Below the pieces are notes generated by a model. That model did not search any database. It had not been told where the DNA came from and was given only the letters and a program-made list of their open reading frames with translations. Made by a program: the position numbers and the translations under genes. Shown here piece after piece: positions 11,601 to 23,200 of a stretch of 64,000 nucleotides of DNA. Positions within the stretch are counted from its first letter, which is position 1. The number at the start of each line of letters is the position of its first letter. The DNA comes from Ulota crispa. Its lineage: Eukaryota; Streptophyta; Bryopsida; Orthotrichales; Orthotrichaceae. The stretch covers positions 15,934,817 to 15,998,816 of the forward strand of contig OY987249.1 of NCBI GenBank assembly GCA_963920765.1, given 5' to 3'.

Positions 11601-12730
11601 ATATTATTAATGTCATCATTCAAGTTACTTTTAGATATTCTAAAGTGCTCTTTTTGAGATGAGCCTTTTGATGCCGAGGCCACACCAAATTTCCCAAAAT
11701 TTGTTATGGGTTTTTAGCCAAATGGCTATAACCGTGGGAAGAAAGGAGCTATTATTGCAATATGGAAGAAAAATGGTAAGACACAATAGATAACTTAGGG
11801 AAAAAAATGGAGATTTTTGGATATATATAGTTTTGAAGTAGAGCATGACTTGCAAACTTGAAGGAAATTGTGGAGTTTATTGATGGCTACTTTTGGTTAA
11901 TTAGTTTGTTGCAATTGCTAACTAGTCTTGGAAAATGTAAAATATTGACAATTGTGTTACAAATTTTCAAATGTTGTAAAACAAATATTGTCACAAATAG
12001 TATCATTAATTTGGAGATTGAACCCATTTTGCGTTAGCAAGATTGCTCATTTTGCAATATTAGCAATTTGCACAATAATAAAAACAAGTCACAATAATAT
12101 GGGTTAAAATTGGCATTTAGTAATGAAAAATTGCAATTGCACCCACCTCAAACTCCATGCTTTAGCTTTCCCAACAAGTTCAAGTGAAATCTAGTAGAGG
12201 TTGTTGAAGTTAAGGTTCAACTTCTGAATTGTAGAGCATGCTTATCCTCTGCTGCAATTCAACCACACGAATGTGCATTTGGTGCAATTGAACCTAAACC
12301 GCATGGTAATAAGCAATTGAAAATTGGGCCTCACAATTCATTGCATAATAGCAAATACACAAGTGGCGCTAAGTTGCTACAAGTTTGTAACGGAGATCAA
12401 CGCCTCAACTAGTAAGCCACTATACCTAAACTCCACTAGTTCAACGAACCCCTTCACTAACCTAAACTTGTTATTTTTGCGCAAAAGCAAATCGAAGGTT
12501 GCGCTGCAGCAATAGGTTTATGCTTGAGATAGCTAAGGAGCGACATCCCCAAAGCTGGCGGAGAGGATGGATGCTTGTTGTGGAGTGGGAGGAAATTGCA
12601 AGCCATGTTTTGACATTTTCTAAGTACAATTTCTTGCTCAAATCTCCATTTATTTAAAAAAAAACATATGTATGTGTAGCACACATTTTCATTTTCTAGA
12701 AATCCAGCTAAATCTTGCTCATTTTAGGAA
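11601..12730. other. AT-rich intergenic stretch, nothing recognised
   Basis: No convincing coding frame and no terminal repeats recognised. Short frames of 60-75 codons here have no features of real proteins. Confidence 0.4.
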
Positions 12731-12731
12731 T

Positions 12732-13026
12732 GCTGGGCCACACATGCCAAAACAATAAGTTTGAAATGGTTGAAGAAGGAACTTGTATTTTTGAAAAAAT
12801 GGAAGACAATCACTTTTCTAAGGTTTCACTTACTGTTTTACTAAAGAAACATCTCCACTATTTTAGGACAAGAGGTTTAAGATGCCATTTTGTGAACTCT
12901 CAAAAACATTAGTTTTGAACAAACCAAAAAAGTGGATGTAGTAAACCTAAAAATCTATTTTTACCCATAGAAGTAGCACTAACACTTGTTTTTTACTAAA
13001 CACCGGTTTAGTTTGGTGTGGCCCAG
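12732..13026. mobile_element. MITE with GCTGGGCCACAC terminal inverted repeats
   Basis: The left end GCTGGGCCACACATGCC and right end GGTGTGGCCCAGC give a 12-13-bp perfect terminal inverted repeat. A diverged copy lies at 40344-40645 (shared CATGCCAAAACAAT, ATTTTTGGAAAA-like, CTCCACTATTTTAGG and TTGGTGTGG segments). About 295 bp, non-coding. Superfamily not assigned: I could not read a clear target duplication. Confidence 0.7.
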
Positions 13027-13031
13027 CCTTG

Positions 13032-14212
13032 AGAGCATCTTCACCAGTGATTCCAAGACACTCAAAGTGGATGAAAAGTGTTGAGGCCACTTTCCAAACC
13101 CTCTCAAGACACTTGGCCCTACCATGTCTAGCCCCTAAAGGACCATTGCCCCTTCGGGGGACAGATAGGAGTTTGGGCATGTACTTTTGGATAAGCTACT
13201 TTGTGTGATTTTCTAAAACTTTTATTGAAGGTGGGGAATTCAAAGATCTACGCGAGCATCTAATTTTTTCCTCATTTTGACAATTATTGAAGAAGTTACG
13301 CAAGAATTTCTGAAAATTTGGGGAGGACTGCCCACTTGGGCAGCCAAAAACTTCTTTAAAAATTAATTAAAAAAAAAAATGTTTGAAATTGGTTCTTTAG
13401 AATTTTTTATAGGTGAAAAGCTTTGAATCATTCAATTTCAATCAATGAGATCAAAGTTATGAGGAGTTTTTGTTTGCGGGCAATTATGGAATCTCTACTC
13501 TAAAATAAACTTTGAAGTCCTTTATTTTACTCAATTTTCATTATTTTGGAAAAAAAATTAAACCAAAGGAAGTAGATTGTTTATCACAACATTTTGACCA
13601 TTGGGTTTTGCAATTTTCATTTCCATAATTAAATTCTTAACAATTGAGTGATTTGACTCATTCTCTACTTCTATTTACTTACTGATTTTTCCCATGTGTT
13701 GTGTAGTTCCAATTGATTTGAAAATTCTCCCACACATAGCTAACTTGATTTCACACATGGGAAAAATAAAGCGCAAAGTTGCGTAGAGCAAATTTTTTAT
13801 TATAAGAGTGGTCAAAGGCTTCTAATAATTTTGGGCAGCATGAAAAAAAAACTTTTTTTTTCACTTTAGATGTAAATATCTCACTCATCTCCATCTGGAA
13901 TGACTTGACTTTTTCTCCACAAATACCTAATCTAGTCTAGGGCAAGATCCTACGGTTGGATCTCCTAAATAAATAAATAAAACTACCTTCCTACTAACCC
14001 CCTCCCCCCCCAAAAGTGGCAGTTTTGAGTGATTTTCAGTGAAAAAATGGCTCGGTCCTTTAGGGGCTAGCAAGGGCCCTTCAAACCATTGTTCATCATT
14101 ATTGAGCCTAAGTTTAGTGGACTTTATCCTCTACTTTCCTTGATAAGTGGTCAACTACTTATTTATGAGACAAGTTGGAGTGCGAGGCCACCTTTTTGAA
14201 GAGCATGGGTTA
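13032..14212. repeat. Dispersed repeat split by a TTAA-family element
   Basis: The outer pieces 13032-13127 and 14071-14212 together match 9476-9715 in inverse orientation: AGAGCATCTTCACCAGTG at the left, GTTTAGTGGAC and TGATAAGTGGTCAACT at the right. The interruption between them is the 943-bp element at 13128-14070. This gives the order of events: the repeat first, the TTAA-family element later. Confidence 0.75.
13128..14070. mobile_element. TTAA-family MITE (family B) inserted at CTAG
   Basis: Ends CCCCTAAAGGACC and GGTCCTTTAGGGG form a perfect 13-bp terminal inverted repeat, with GGACC/GGTCC followed by a CCCCTTCGGGGGACA stretch on the left. The interior aligns with 36238-37146 (GGTGGGGAATT, AATCATTCAATTT, GAGTGGTCAAAG segments). 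The flanking 4 bp are CTAG on both sides instead of TTAA. The uninterrupted paralogue at 9605-9608 has a single CTAG at the same place, so CTAG is the actual target duplication. 943 bp including both CTAG copies, non-coding. Confidence 0.85.
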
Positions 14213-14223
14213 GCATTTTTTTT

Positions 14224-14860
14224 CTAACAGAAATCAACCACTGCCGTTTCTTCCCTCCATAAATACTCCAATCTATAAATGCCACTGCAAAGGTCTTTGT
14301 CACTTAGAAAAAACACTGCCATGGGTGAAAATCCAGGGGCTTGAGGGCCGGTCAAAACAGATGGAAAACTCTGAAAGAGCCCGGACCGGTGGAAATGCTC
14401 TGTGTTCTGGCTAGTTGGCGTTGGGAAGGGGGTTGAGTCCAAATTCTCTCCGAAACCCCAGCCCTTTGCAAGACACAGGTGCTCTTTGACAGATGATAGA
14501 ATGTTTGCAAATACCAACAATCTGGGATCCTGGAAGGCAACGACAAATGGTTATTCCCTGGCATGACATATGGAGCTGCACACAAATTCACGAAGATTTG
14601 TTTGCCCCACACAGAAAACCTGCAGAACTCGTCTCTGAGAAGCAACACTTGGACAGCACTGGTCCCAACCCTACAAGCTCTACCTTGGTATGGTCAACTT
14701 TCAAGGATCATGGTATACCTACTACTGTATATAGTACTGGCGCTACAATTGTTTTGACAAGCCTCCCTTGATAGTGCGTTCTGGGAGAAATTTTAGCTTC
14801 TCTGCCTATCATCCAGCATTTCCCCTTTATAACATGTTTTTCACGTGCATGCATTAAGGC
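14224..14860. other. Less AT-rich stretch of unknown nature
   Basis: Open frames of 90-98 codons overlap on both strands here, and composition is closer to coding than the surroundings. None of the translations resembles a family I know and no start or splice context favours one strand. It may be a gene fragment or an old transposon remnant. Confidence 0.3.
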
Positions 14861-15110
14861 AGATATACCCATAGCAGACAACCTCCCAATGCGGCACTCT
14901 ACATTTGAGGTGTTCTCCATACATTCTTGAACTTGAAGTAGAGCAGTGACTGCCACTTGCACAAGCAATCTTGTCAAATGTCAATTTAAGAGTTTGTTTG
15001 GAGGGTTGGGATTGGGACCGTCAATTACATGTACAAGAACACATCCAAGCAATTTCAAGGTTAGTTTACAATTACTTTTAGGGTCTTATGAGTTGTAACT
15101 TTGCGATATG
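14860..15110. repeat. Dispersed repeat shared with intron 1 of the SARD4-like gene
   Basis: Shares a series of landmarks with 23790-24020: ACCCATA, CACTCTACATTTGAGGTGTTC / CACCCTACATTTCAGGTGTTC, ACACATCCAAG, and GGGTC(T/C)TATGAG(T/C)TGTAACTTT. Superfamily unknown. Confidence 0.55.
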
Positions 15111-15125
15111 GGTAATATCTACCTT

Positions 15126-15523
15126 AGAGCATTTGCACCTAGTCTCCCAACCTCAAGCTCCACAAACTGCATGTTGAGGGTGCATCAGCAATTGAGAGCT
15201 TGTTGAAATCCCAAATATACCATTGTTGCCTTGGAGCTTGAACGCAAGAGCAACTTTTGGAGGACAAGTGGACCACTTGAGCTTCAATTGCAAGCCTCAA
15301 CCAACCATCAAGCTGTAACCCAAAAAACAAACAAAAAACCTCCTAGATTTGGGCGTGCTAGCAAAATACCCAAACCATCAACGTTTATATTTTTGATCTT
15401 TAATTGTACAAGCCTTGGCTAGCATACAACGTTAGTACATTTGCAGTGAGGCGCGCCAAAAGTAGAGTGGGTAGGCAAAGTGGTATTTTAGATGTGTTTT
15501 ACGTGTAACGGTGTAGATGCTCT
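15126..15523. mobile_element. MITE-like repeat with AGAGCAT...ATGCTCT ends
   Basis: The left end AGAGCATTTGCACC and right end GGTGTAGATGCTCT are an imperfect inverted repeat of about 14 bp, similar to the termini at 17265-17603 and 37528-38367. Target duplication not clear. Confidence 0.5.
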
Positions 15524-15539
15524 CAGTTTTTTTCTATAA

Positions 15540-17260
15540 TTTTTCTTATATTTGAAATGTCACATATTACAATTGGTCATTTTGAAAAACTTTGGCATAG
15601 TTTCAAATTTCAACTAATTTTTTTGCAATTTCAACTAGCTTACAATATGCTAAGTCCGGCTCTTCTTAGACCTTTGCTTGCTGCCATGAAAGATTGTCTT
15701 GGTATTTTACATATGCGTATTTGTGGGACCAAGGTGGAAAAGCACAACCAGTTTTTTACCTTGCCAAAAATGTACAACTTTCAAAATTTGCAAATTTGAG
15801 GATTTTGAACTCATATCAAGATTCAAGGACCTCAGTTTAGTTTCTAGCCGTGTAGGGAGATAAAATTAACCAACTACAAAATTGGGACAAATTCTTACTT
15901 TACCCTTGGATGCAAAAAAAACAAAAGAAGCTAAACATCTCCTCCTTGGTCCACAATTACGTATACGCGATATACCAACCCTAAAGGATTTGATATGTGA
16001 GACTTTAACCTTTTTGTGTTAATAGGCTATAAAATTTTGGATCACAAATGGATTTCAATATGTACTAAGCAAATGTATATGCTTCATTTTTCGATTCATT
16101 TAAATATGTTTACGTACACTTTTTCTAGTTTTTTAAGGCTTATTTATCCTTAGGGTCTTTTATGATGGGTTCATGACTAGTTTGGAATTGGCTCAATTTA
16201 CAATCCATTGGGCCATTGATTGTACTAGAGTTTTCATGTTGGGTCAGAGTTTAGGTATTGGTTTTAAAATTAAGTCCTAATACAAAACCCATGGGCTCAA
16301 TTCATTATTTAATTTTGAATTTTAAAATTGGGACCAAGTTTTTAAATTGGGTGTCCAATTATGGAGACTTAAGTTTTGATGCCAAAAAGTTGCTAAAAAA
16401 GCAATCATGTCACCAACAAAAATGTAGGGCTTACCTCAATAGAGTGCCTTGGGCCCACGTCAATGACTAAATTTTCGGATTTAAGGATATCTAATGCTTC
16501 TTTTAGGTGGGTTTTATATTGGGCCAACTATCAAGTCCTAATGTAAAGTGATTCATAATGCTAGATGGAGAATTTACAACATTACGTGCAACATTACTAG
16601 GAGGCGTATTATGATAGTTGTGAGAAACGAATTTAGGAATAAGCACATATTAGATTTAATTTTGGCAAATATCATGTTACCCCCAATTGTTGTCAACAAG
16701 AAAGATTCAAAAGTATATTACCGGAGGTAAATCCATTTACTTCAAAAACAAACTTTCAGGATCCCCTTTTTCATGGAATAACTCTTTTTTTGTGAACTTC
16801 ACATTCCTATTATTTTCTAAGACATTGTTGAAAGAATTCTTGTTGGGTCCAAGATAAGAGCGATTACCAATAGAGGACATTTTAGGTCAAAGATAAGAGA
16901 ATGTGGAAATGGTTACATGTGGCCCAAGAGAGTGGATAAAGTGAATAGAAAATTGGCCAGAAAGTACACACACTTGGTGATTTTGAAGGTATGCGTTTGG
17001 TTTTGACTGAGAATTGTTTATATAATGTCGTGTATCAAATGTATCAAAATTGTCCAGCTGGCATGACAATGCTGGTACCATGATCCAGTAGATTCCGCTA
17101 TTTTTTCCTTAGGCTTAGTCAGCTTTGTCATGCCACATGGAAGGTTAATACTTGACCCCTTAGTTTGAATTGGCTTGTTAGGCTAGGTTACGTTTCTGCA
17201 CGGATTATGCGAAGCAGGGAATCCATGTAGGATTCTACCACAAACTAGAGGGAATTGGAG
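15540..17260. other. AT-rich intergenic stretch
   Basis: No gene, RNA or repeat boundary that I can support. Open frames are short and lack recognisable motifs. Confidence 0.4.
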
Positions 17261-17264
17261 TATA

Positions 17265-17603
17265 AGAGCATCTCCACCCATCCTAACATGTTATGGATAC
17301 TTTTGGATGAAAAGAGAGTAATTGATGTTTGGATTGGTCAAAAGATTCTTTCTTGTATGGTAAAATTTGTATTTTTCTAGTGCACGGCAATTCCTCTAAA
17401 TATTATTTTTTTTTAAAATTAGTTAATAGGTTGAGTAAGTAATGATGTAGAATCTATTTACTTTTTCAAGCAACAAGGCTTATTATTGGTTGAGCACTAT
17501 TCTACCTAGTTGCATGGGTGGGGGAAATTATAGCTGAACACATGAAACAAGAGACAAGGTGTTTCTCTAGGATAAATTTCTACAAGTATGGTGGAGATGC
17601 TTT
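17265..17603. mobile_element. MITE-like repeat with AGAGCATCTCCACC ends
   Basis: AGAGCATCTCCACC at the left and GGTGGAGATGCTTT at the right give a 14-bp terminal inverted repeat with one mismatch. It abuts a second, related unit at 17606-17913. The same terminal motif opens several other repeats in the window. Confidence 0.6.
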
Positions 17604-17605
17604 AC

Positions 17606-17913
17606 AAGCATCTTCAACATTGCCCTCCCAGGGTCTGACACACCTCAAGCATGAATGATAAGTACTGCTCTGGGTTCCCCAAAATACTCTCATGACACTC
17701 TATCCCAATGTGTCAAAGCAACAACTTTTCAGAGCATTATTTATCATAAATTTAGTGAGCTTTATCTTATATTCCATATTGGGAATGATCAAATGACTAA
17801 TTATGAGGCACGCCTAAAGTGCAAGGGTGGAAAACAAACAAAAAATCAGGGCCTTTCAAAAATAAATGTAATCTCAAAGTGTCAAGTTTGCAATGCAAAG
17901 CCAAAGATGCTCT
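17606..17913. mobile_element. MITE-like repeat with AAGCATCTTC...GATGCTCT ends
   Basis: Begins AAGCATCTTCAACATTGCC and ends AAAGATGCTCT. The interior (TTTAGTGAGCTTTAT, GATCAA.TGACTA, TTTCAAAAATAAATGTA) is shared with about 20780-21002, so it is a dispersed family. Confidence 0.5.
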
Positions 17914-18083
17914 AATAGTTCCTTTGTCATTCCTCCATTTTAGCATGAATGAATTGCAAGATTGGTTCTTTTTTAATAAGCTATCTTCAGTCTTCAAGAA
18001 ATGTTCAGATGCATTTAGACTGTAATGTGGACCCCGATGATTACATTAGCCGGTTTTAATCCTAGATAATTTTGTGCTTGGAC

Positions 18084-18476
18084 ATTAGGAAAAATATGGG
18101 GCCTTCGGAAGGCCTTTAAAAACAAATTGGCAGCTCCCATTCTTTTGGTTCCCAATGTGGGGAACCAGCTTGCTGATGGTTGGGAAATTTGAATTAAAAA
18201 CATTCAAAAAATCTATTTAAAAAAATTTAAAAAAAAATCAAACAAAAAAATCAAACAAAAAAAATCAAATAAAAAAAAATCAAATAAAAAAAAATTGTTT
18301 GTTTGTTTGTTTGTTTGTTTGTTTGTTTGTTTGTTTTTTAATAAAAATTTCAAAAAAGTTGAGGTGGCATCAATGATGCCACCTTAGCTTGCGCATGATT
18401 TTATTGGGAATTGGGTTCCCATGGTTAAGGACCCCCCAAACTTAAGGCCTTACTGGAGCCCCATATTTTTCCTAAT
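18084..18476. mobile_element. Inverted-repeat element with ATTAGGAAAAATATGGGG ends
   Basis: The left end ATTAGGAAAAATATGGGGCC and right end GCCCCATATTTTTCCTAAT are an 18-bp or longer perfect terminal inverted repeat. The inner arms also pair (GGTTCCCAATGTGGGGAACC against GGGAATTGGGTTCCC). The core is simple sequence: AAAATCAAA-type runs and about ten TTTG units at 18296-18338. Non-coding. Confidence 0.75.
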
Positions 18477-18719
18477 GGGTTGGTTGTGTGGTTTCAGTTT
18501 TTGAAGGATAATGACTTTAGTTAGTCCAAGCAATTGATTCCTTCCAAAGTTGGAATCCTAGCTCATTTCATTTCATATAAGTGATTATGCGGATATTAAG
18601 AAACTCCATTACAATTGAAGCGCATTGTCATTAGATTTTTTTGAATTGAAGATAAAAAGTCAAAAAAACTTCAATGCAAGTGAAGCACAGTGGTTGTAGT
18701 GTGGAGGAATCTATATGTA

Positions 18720-18775
18720 TAATAGATTGGGCTGTCGGTCAGTATTAGTTGGAGCATAGTTAGCCTAATCTATTA
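18720..18775. other. Perfectly spaced hairpin of unknown role
   Basis: TAATAGATTGGGCT (18720-18733) pairs with AGCCTAATCTATTA (18762-18775) at 13 of 14 positions around a 28-base loop. No terminator-like T run and no tRNA-like arms. It could be a small transposon remnant. Confidence 0.4.
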
Positions 18776-19263
18776 TATATATGCTAGTATAGGCAAGTAG
18801 CAGTCCGACAAGATGCAAAATAATTTTAGGTCAAATTATGCAAAACATTTCTCTTGTAAGAATATAGTTCTTAATATTTATTTACGCACTCCAATTTCAA
18901 ACTTCATCCATGCAGTAAAAAATTTGTCTATGTTTACAAAACATTCCTTTACAAGAAAGCATTTTGTGTTCTATATCCATAGAAATTTTAACCTACGCAT
19001 TAACATGAATGTCATACACAAAAATTGTTATTTATTTCTTGACTGCACATATTGTTACCCACGTTGTAATTATTCATGCAACTTTATTGTATATTTTTGT
19101 TGTTTACCCACACAGTATTATTACAATTTTTGTTATTTATCCACACATTTTTTTACACATACAATTTTTACCTTTGCATGCTCTTGCATGCAAGTTTTAC
19201 CTATGTAGATTTATTTACCCACACAATACATGGTAAAAGGATTGCCTCATAGCAAATCATATT

Positions 19264-19265
<2 letters not shown>

Positions 19266-19308
<43 letters not shown>
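19266..19308. repeat. (TA)n microsatellite
   Basis: About 20 uninterrupted TA dinucleotides. Open frames reading YIYIYI across it are artefacts. Confidence 0.95.
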
Positions 19309-19309
<1 letters not shown>

Positions 19310-19310
<1 letters not shown>

Positions 19311-21385
19311 CAAGTTTTGGTTGTTGGACAATACAAGCAGATGCACAAGAAAGACAACACAGACATATGTGTTTGCCTTCTTGTGTTTTTAAGGACATTT
19401 TTAGGATTATTGACCTAAAAATGGAAGAATCAATTTATTATTTTTCCTTTTTAATTTGTGATATGGTTTTAAATCCACGTTTTGACTTCATATTGGCAAC
19501 AATGAGTGTCACTAGCATGTATGAAGTAAGTTTATAAAATCATTTTATACCATTTCTTGGAGTCAACTATGAGTTGACTTCATTAGATTGACATGAGCTA
19601 AATTGGGCATTTTGGGCATACGGACATGCATTCCAACGTAACATCCATGACAATAGCAACTATTTGCAGATCTAAAATTTCTTTTTAGCCACCATAGTCA
19701 ATTTCTAAATATGTGAATTGTGCTTTTATTGTTGTCCCTTGTTTTGGTAACACCATAGTGGATGCCTCCAAAAATTGCCCCTCACTATTTGAAATCAATG
19801 GTTTGGTATCCTAATTTTGTTAAGCCTAGTCAAGTTGTGGCCTTTGGTTCACACAACACACTAAAGGGTCATTTTTAGGGTGCAAGTTTGCACACCGCTT
19901 GGCGATGGGTATGTCCATCTTATGTTAGAACATAACCTAAGTGGAACCCAAGCATGTCAAGGTTTAGCCCAATCATGTCAAAGTTCAACGCATATGAGAT
20001 TTTAGCTTGAGCATGTCAAAGATTATAAGTAAGCTCAATATAATAACTTGCTTGTGTTAGAGTGTAACCCAAATTAGCTAGCAATGACAGTATCAGTTCC
20101 CTCCTCCATGATAGAAGGGTAATTACAAACAAATGAGATATATATTGGGTCTCTCTACTTTGTATACAACATCCTATTTACAAGAGCCTCCTAAACCAAC
20201 CCTTTAGCTCTTTTGATGCTCTCATATGCAATCTTATCATTGAGGCTGCTCTAGGAGCATATGTACCTCCACTAGCAAAATTGTTGTATGTGTCAAACTT
20301 GGATGAGAAGTGCTCGGTCCCTCAAAAAAAATCTCATTATATTCTATTCGAGTTTGTCAGGTATCAACCCTTTAAATCATTATACATTAGCAAAGTTTTG
20401 AGCCCTCCAAGAGCCCTCTCCAAGACACCAAAAATGGTCCCAAGGTATGTACTTCTTACAACAAACAAATCACTAATCCCATGTTTCTGCTCACCTTTGA
20501 GTGCAATGCAATCATGAAAATTATATTACTATGTTATCCCTATTGGACAAAAACTATGGGTACAAATGTACAATAGGACCATAATCCTACTTTACTTTAC
20601 TTGAATAGATGAGTGAAGTACTTGGATAGTGAATAGTGAGTACATTTACATATTTTATGAGTACAATGCCATTTTTTATCATTTTAGGTTGTGCATGTGG
20701 CTTAGGTCCTTCATACAAGGTAGCAATGGGTATAAGTGCACTTTTCTTGTACTCACGCTAGCCAATTAATAGCTTGGTTTGTCAAATCTTGGGGGCTCTT
20801 GGAGGGCTCAAAACTTTGCTAATGCATCTTAAATTTAGTGAGCTTTATTTTGAATTCCACTTGGTGATTGATCAATTCACTATTTACGGGTACTTTTTGA
20901 TAGCAAGAGAGTGGAATTAAAACTTTGAAGGTTTTTCAAAAATAAATGTAAAATTTTAGTGCAACAAAGTTGACAAGTAAGTTCAAGGGTGCGGATGCTC
21001 TGATGAAGAAAACAAGAAAATAAGCAACTTTACCACATGAGGCTAGGTACAAGAGGCTAACTGCAACAAGATTTGTCCGGCCATGCAGCATTGTGGCTTG
21101 TACGTTGGTTTCTTTCCTTTTTTTATTCATGTATGTGGCTCATTTTGTGAGTAAAATACCTCAAACTTCTTTGAGATAAATTCTCTTGATGCAAAACATC
21201 TCCTTCTATTGCAATCCAAAGCCAAAAGCACAAACTTGGATCAATTGATGTTATTCCAGCAAACTTAGAGTGCTGCTTAGTAGTGTAGGTGATGTTAGAT
21301 TTTTGAGTATGAGCATCTTCAATCTAAGTTAGGCCAGAACTTGCACTTAAGATTGCTCTTTCAGCATGGGTGTTTGTGGCTACTT
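19310..21385. other. AT-rich intergenic stretch with degenerate dispersed repeats
   Basis: No gene supported. An imperfect inverted pair is present: CAAAGTTTTGAGCCCTCCAAGAG (about 20391) and its complement CTCTTGGAGGGCTCAAAACTTTG (about 20796). This suggests a degenerate MITE of roughly 750 bp between about 20245 and 21002. Confidence 0.4.
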
Positions 21386-21388
21386 TTT

Positions 21389-21821
21389 GGGGGCGGTTTA
21401 CACTATATATGTCCCAGGTGTAGAGCCAAAAGTTGGAACTTGGTGTTTCATATTAAGGGGGTCTACGTTGTGTTCCACATCTCAAGTCTCACAAAAATTT
21501 GAGAATCTAATTGGTGTATCTGATTGGTGAAGAGTCAAAAGTTAGGATTTGGCATTTCCCACTACATCCCATGTCCCAGTTGCTTACATGGCATCATTTT
21601 TTTGGAAATTTTGGTGCCAAAGAGGGTGACTCACTCCAAGTTTGGGTTGACCATTTTGCTAGACCCAACTCTTAGCCCAAGTTCCACTAGTTTGTTTGCA
21701 TAAAATATTCATGGCTTTCTTTAAAGCTCTTTTTTGCCCTAAATAACCTAACAAAGTTGGGATCTAGCATTGCAATAGGACTCACAAAGATGCAACATGG
21801 GATGTAGTGTGAACTGCCCTA
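21389..21821. mobile_element. MITE with GGGGCAGTTCACACTA-type ends
   Basis: The left end GGGGGCGGTTTACACTA and right end TAGTGTGAACTGCCC form an imperfect terminal inverted repeat. It is related to 33017-33281, with shared interior blocks GCATAAAATATTCATGGCTTTC and TTGACCATTTTGCTA. Non-coding. Confidence 0.65.
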
Positions 21822-21999
21822 GGTTTTGAGTTTGTTTGTTGCCAACATCAACCAATGCACTGCTGCCAAAGCATATCCCATTTTCAGGTTTCTTGCTCTT
21901 TTTCATAGCATATCATGCAAACTAGTGCCTTTTGAAATGCAAAACATTCTTGCAAATTGGACAACACTTTTTTGTGAGCGTAAAATGATGAGCCAAGAG

Positions 22000-22202
22000 C
22001 GGTGAGCCAAGATATTGTGAGTGAGGGAACAAATTTTGAGCTCAAAATCAATGAAAAATTTAAAAAAACAACAAATTTTTCAAAATATGAAAATTTAAAA
22101 TACACAATTATAGGACCCTATGTACAGTACATGGTTATAGGTGAAATTTGGTGTTTTGGGAAAAAGTCCAAGCTCACAGCTCACACATCCCTGCTCACTG
22201 TA
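22000..22202. repeat. Dispersed repeat (empty-site paralogue of 44320-44700)
   Basis: Shares ATTTTGAGCTCAAAA/TTCTAAGCTCAAAAA, AATTTAAAATACACAATTATA and ATAGGTGAAATTTGGT blocks with 44320-44700. At 22121-22129 it reads CTATGTACAG without the 117-bp hAT-type insertion that splits the other copy. Confidence 0.65.
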
Positions 22203-22458
22203 TAGCATTTCCCGCCTTGAGATGGAGAAACCTCACTAAAAATGATCCTAAAGATGGAAAAGTTCCTACAACATCAAACCGTGACCGTGCCTCCAAATCT
22301 CTTCTCCAAAAAGGATTTACGTTTGCATACGTGGACAAAGATCACGTGCACAATATGATCCCAATAAAAAAGTTTGAGAAGTTGGTGCACCTAGAAATTC
22401 TCAATACAACGGGACATACGAGACTAAATAAATCTTTTTAGAAAAAAGCAAAACTTTT

Positions 22459-22690
22459 ATCAGAGCAGGACGTTCTTCTTCAGATACACCGTTAGGAATA
22501 ATGCACTAAAAGGAAGCCTTCTCAAAAAAAAAAAGAAAAAAAAGAAACCAGAACTCCAGAACTCTAGAACTCCAAAAAGGCTTAAAAAATTTCAGAGCAG
22601 GACGTTCTTATTCGGATATACGGTTGGGAAGCACTAAAAAGGAAGCCTTCACTATAAAAAAAAAAGACCAGAACTCCAAAAAGGCTAAAA
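22459..22690. repeat. Direct duplication upstream of the SARD4-like gene
   Basis: TCAGAGCAGGACGTTCTT...AAGGAAGCCTTC occurs at 22459-22522 and again at 22592-22650. Each copy is followed by an A-rich run and CCAGAACTCCA(AAAAGGCT). The second copy is about 500 bp upstream of the gene's ATG. Confidence 0.7.
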
Positions 22691-22738
22691 ATAATAATAT
22701 TCAAACATGCAGGATCGAAAAACGAGGGGAGAAGCCCT

Positions 22739-22746
22739 CCACGTGG
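22739..22746. promoter_or_regulatory. Palindromic G-box CCACGTGG upstream of the SARD4-like gene
   Basis: A perfect CCACGTGG lies about 455 bp upstream of the chosen ATG, in a short GC-richer stretch (22690-22960). G-boxes bind plant bZIP and bHLH factors; whether this one is used is unknown. The 100-aa open frame here could be leader sequence. Confidence 0.3.
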
Positions 22747-23200
22747 CACTGCGGAGCCCCCACCAAGGAATCACACTCACACCACCTAGCCCTGACTCCG
22801 ACTCCTTTAGAGAGTTTGTTAACAAAATCGTTTCTTCCGGTTTGAACTCCAACGAACTGCAAATGTGTGCTCGGCAGTGCAGCAACCGAGGTTCTCCGCC
22901 GACTGGACCCCGAAATCCTTACCCCAGTTTGCTCTCTTCAGGTATTTTCACCTCATTCAGATTGGATTTAAAACCGTTTGCTTCTTTTGCCTCACCTTGT
23001 TGTTTGTAGTTTGTACCATTGCCACCCCATTCAATGCACCGACAGATTTGAAAATGGGAGTGTTTTGAACCAATGTCTAAGATTTAGTCTTTTTTGGACA
23101 GTCCAATGCGTGCGTGATGGTTTGAATTTTATCGGCGATGGCTCCGTGGGCATGGATGTAATGTGAGGTGTCGGCTACGATCGAAGGATCGATCTGCGCC

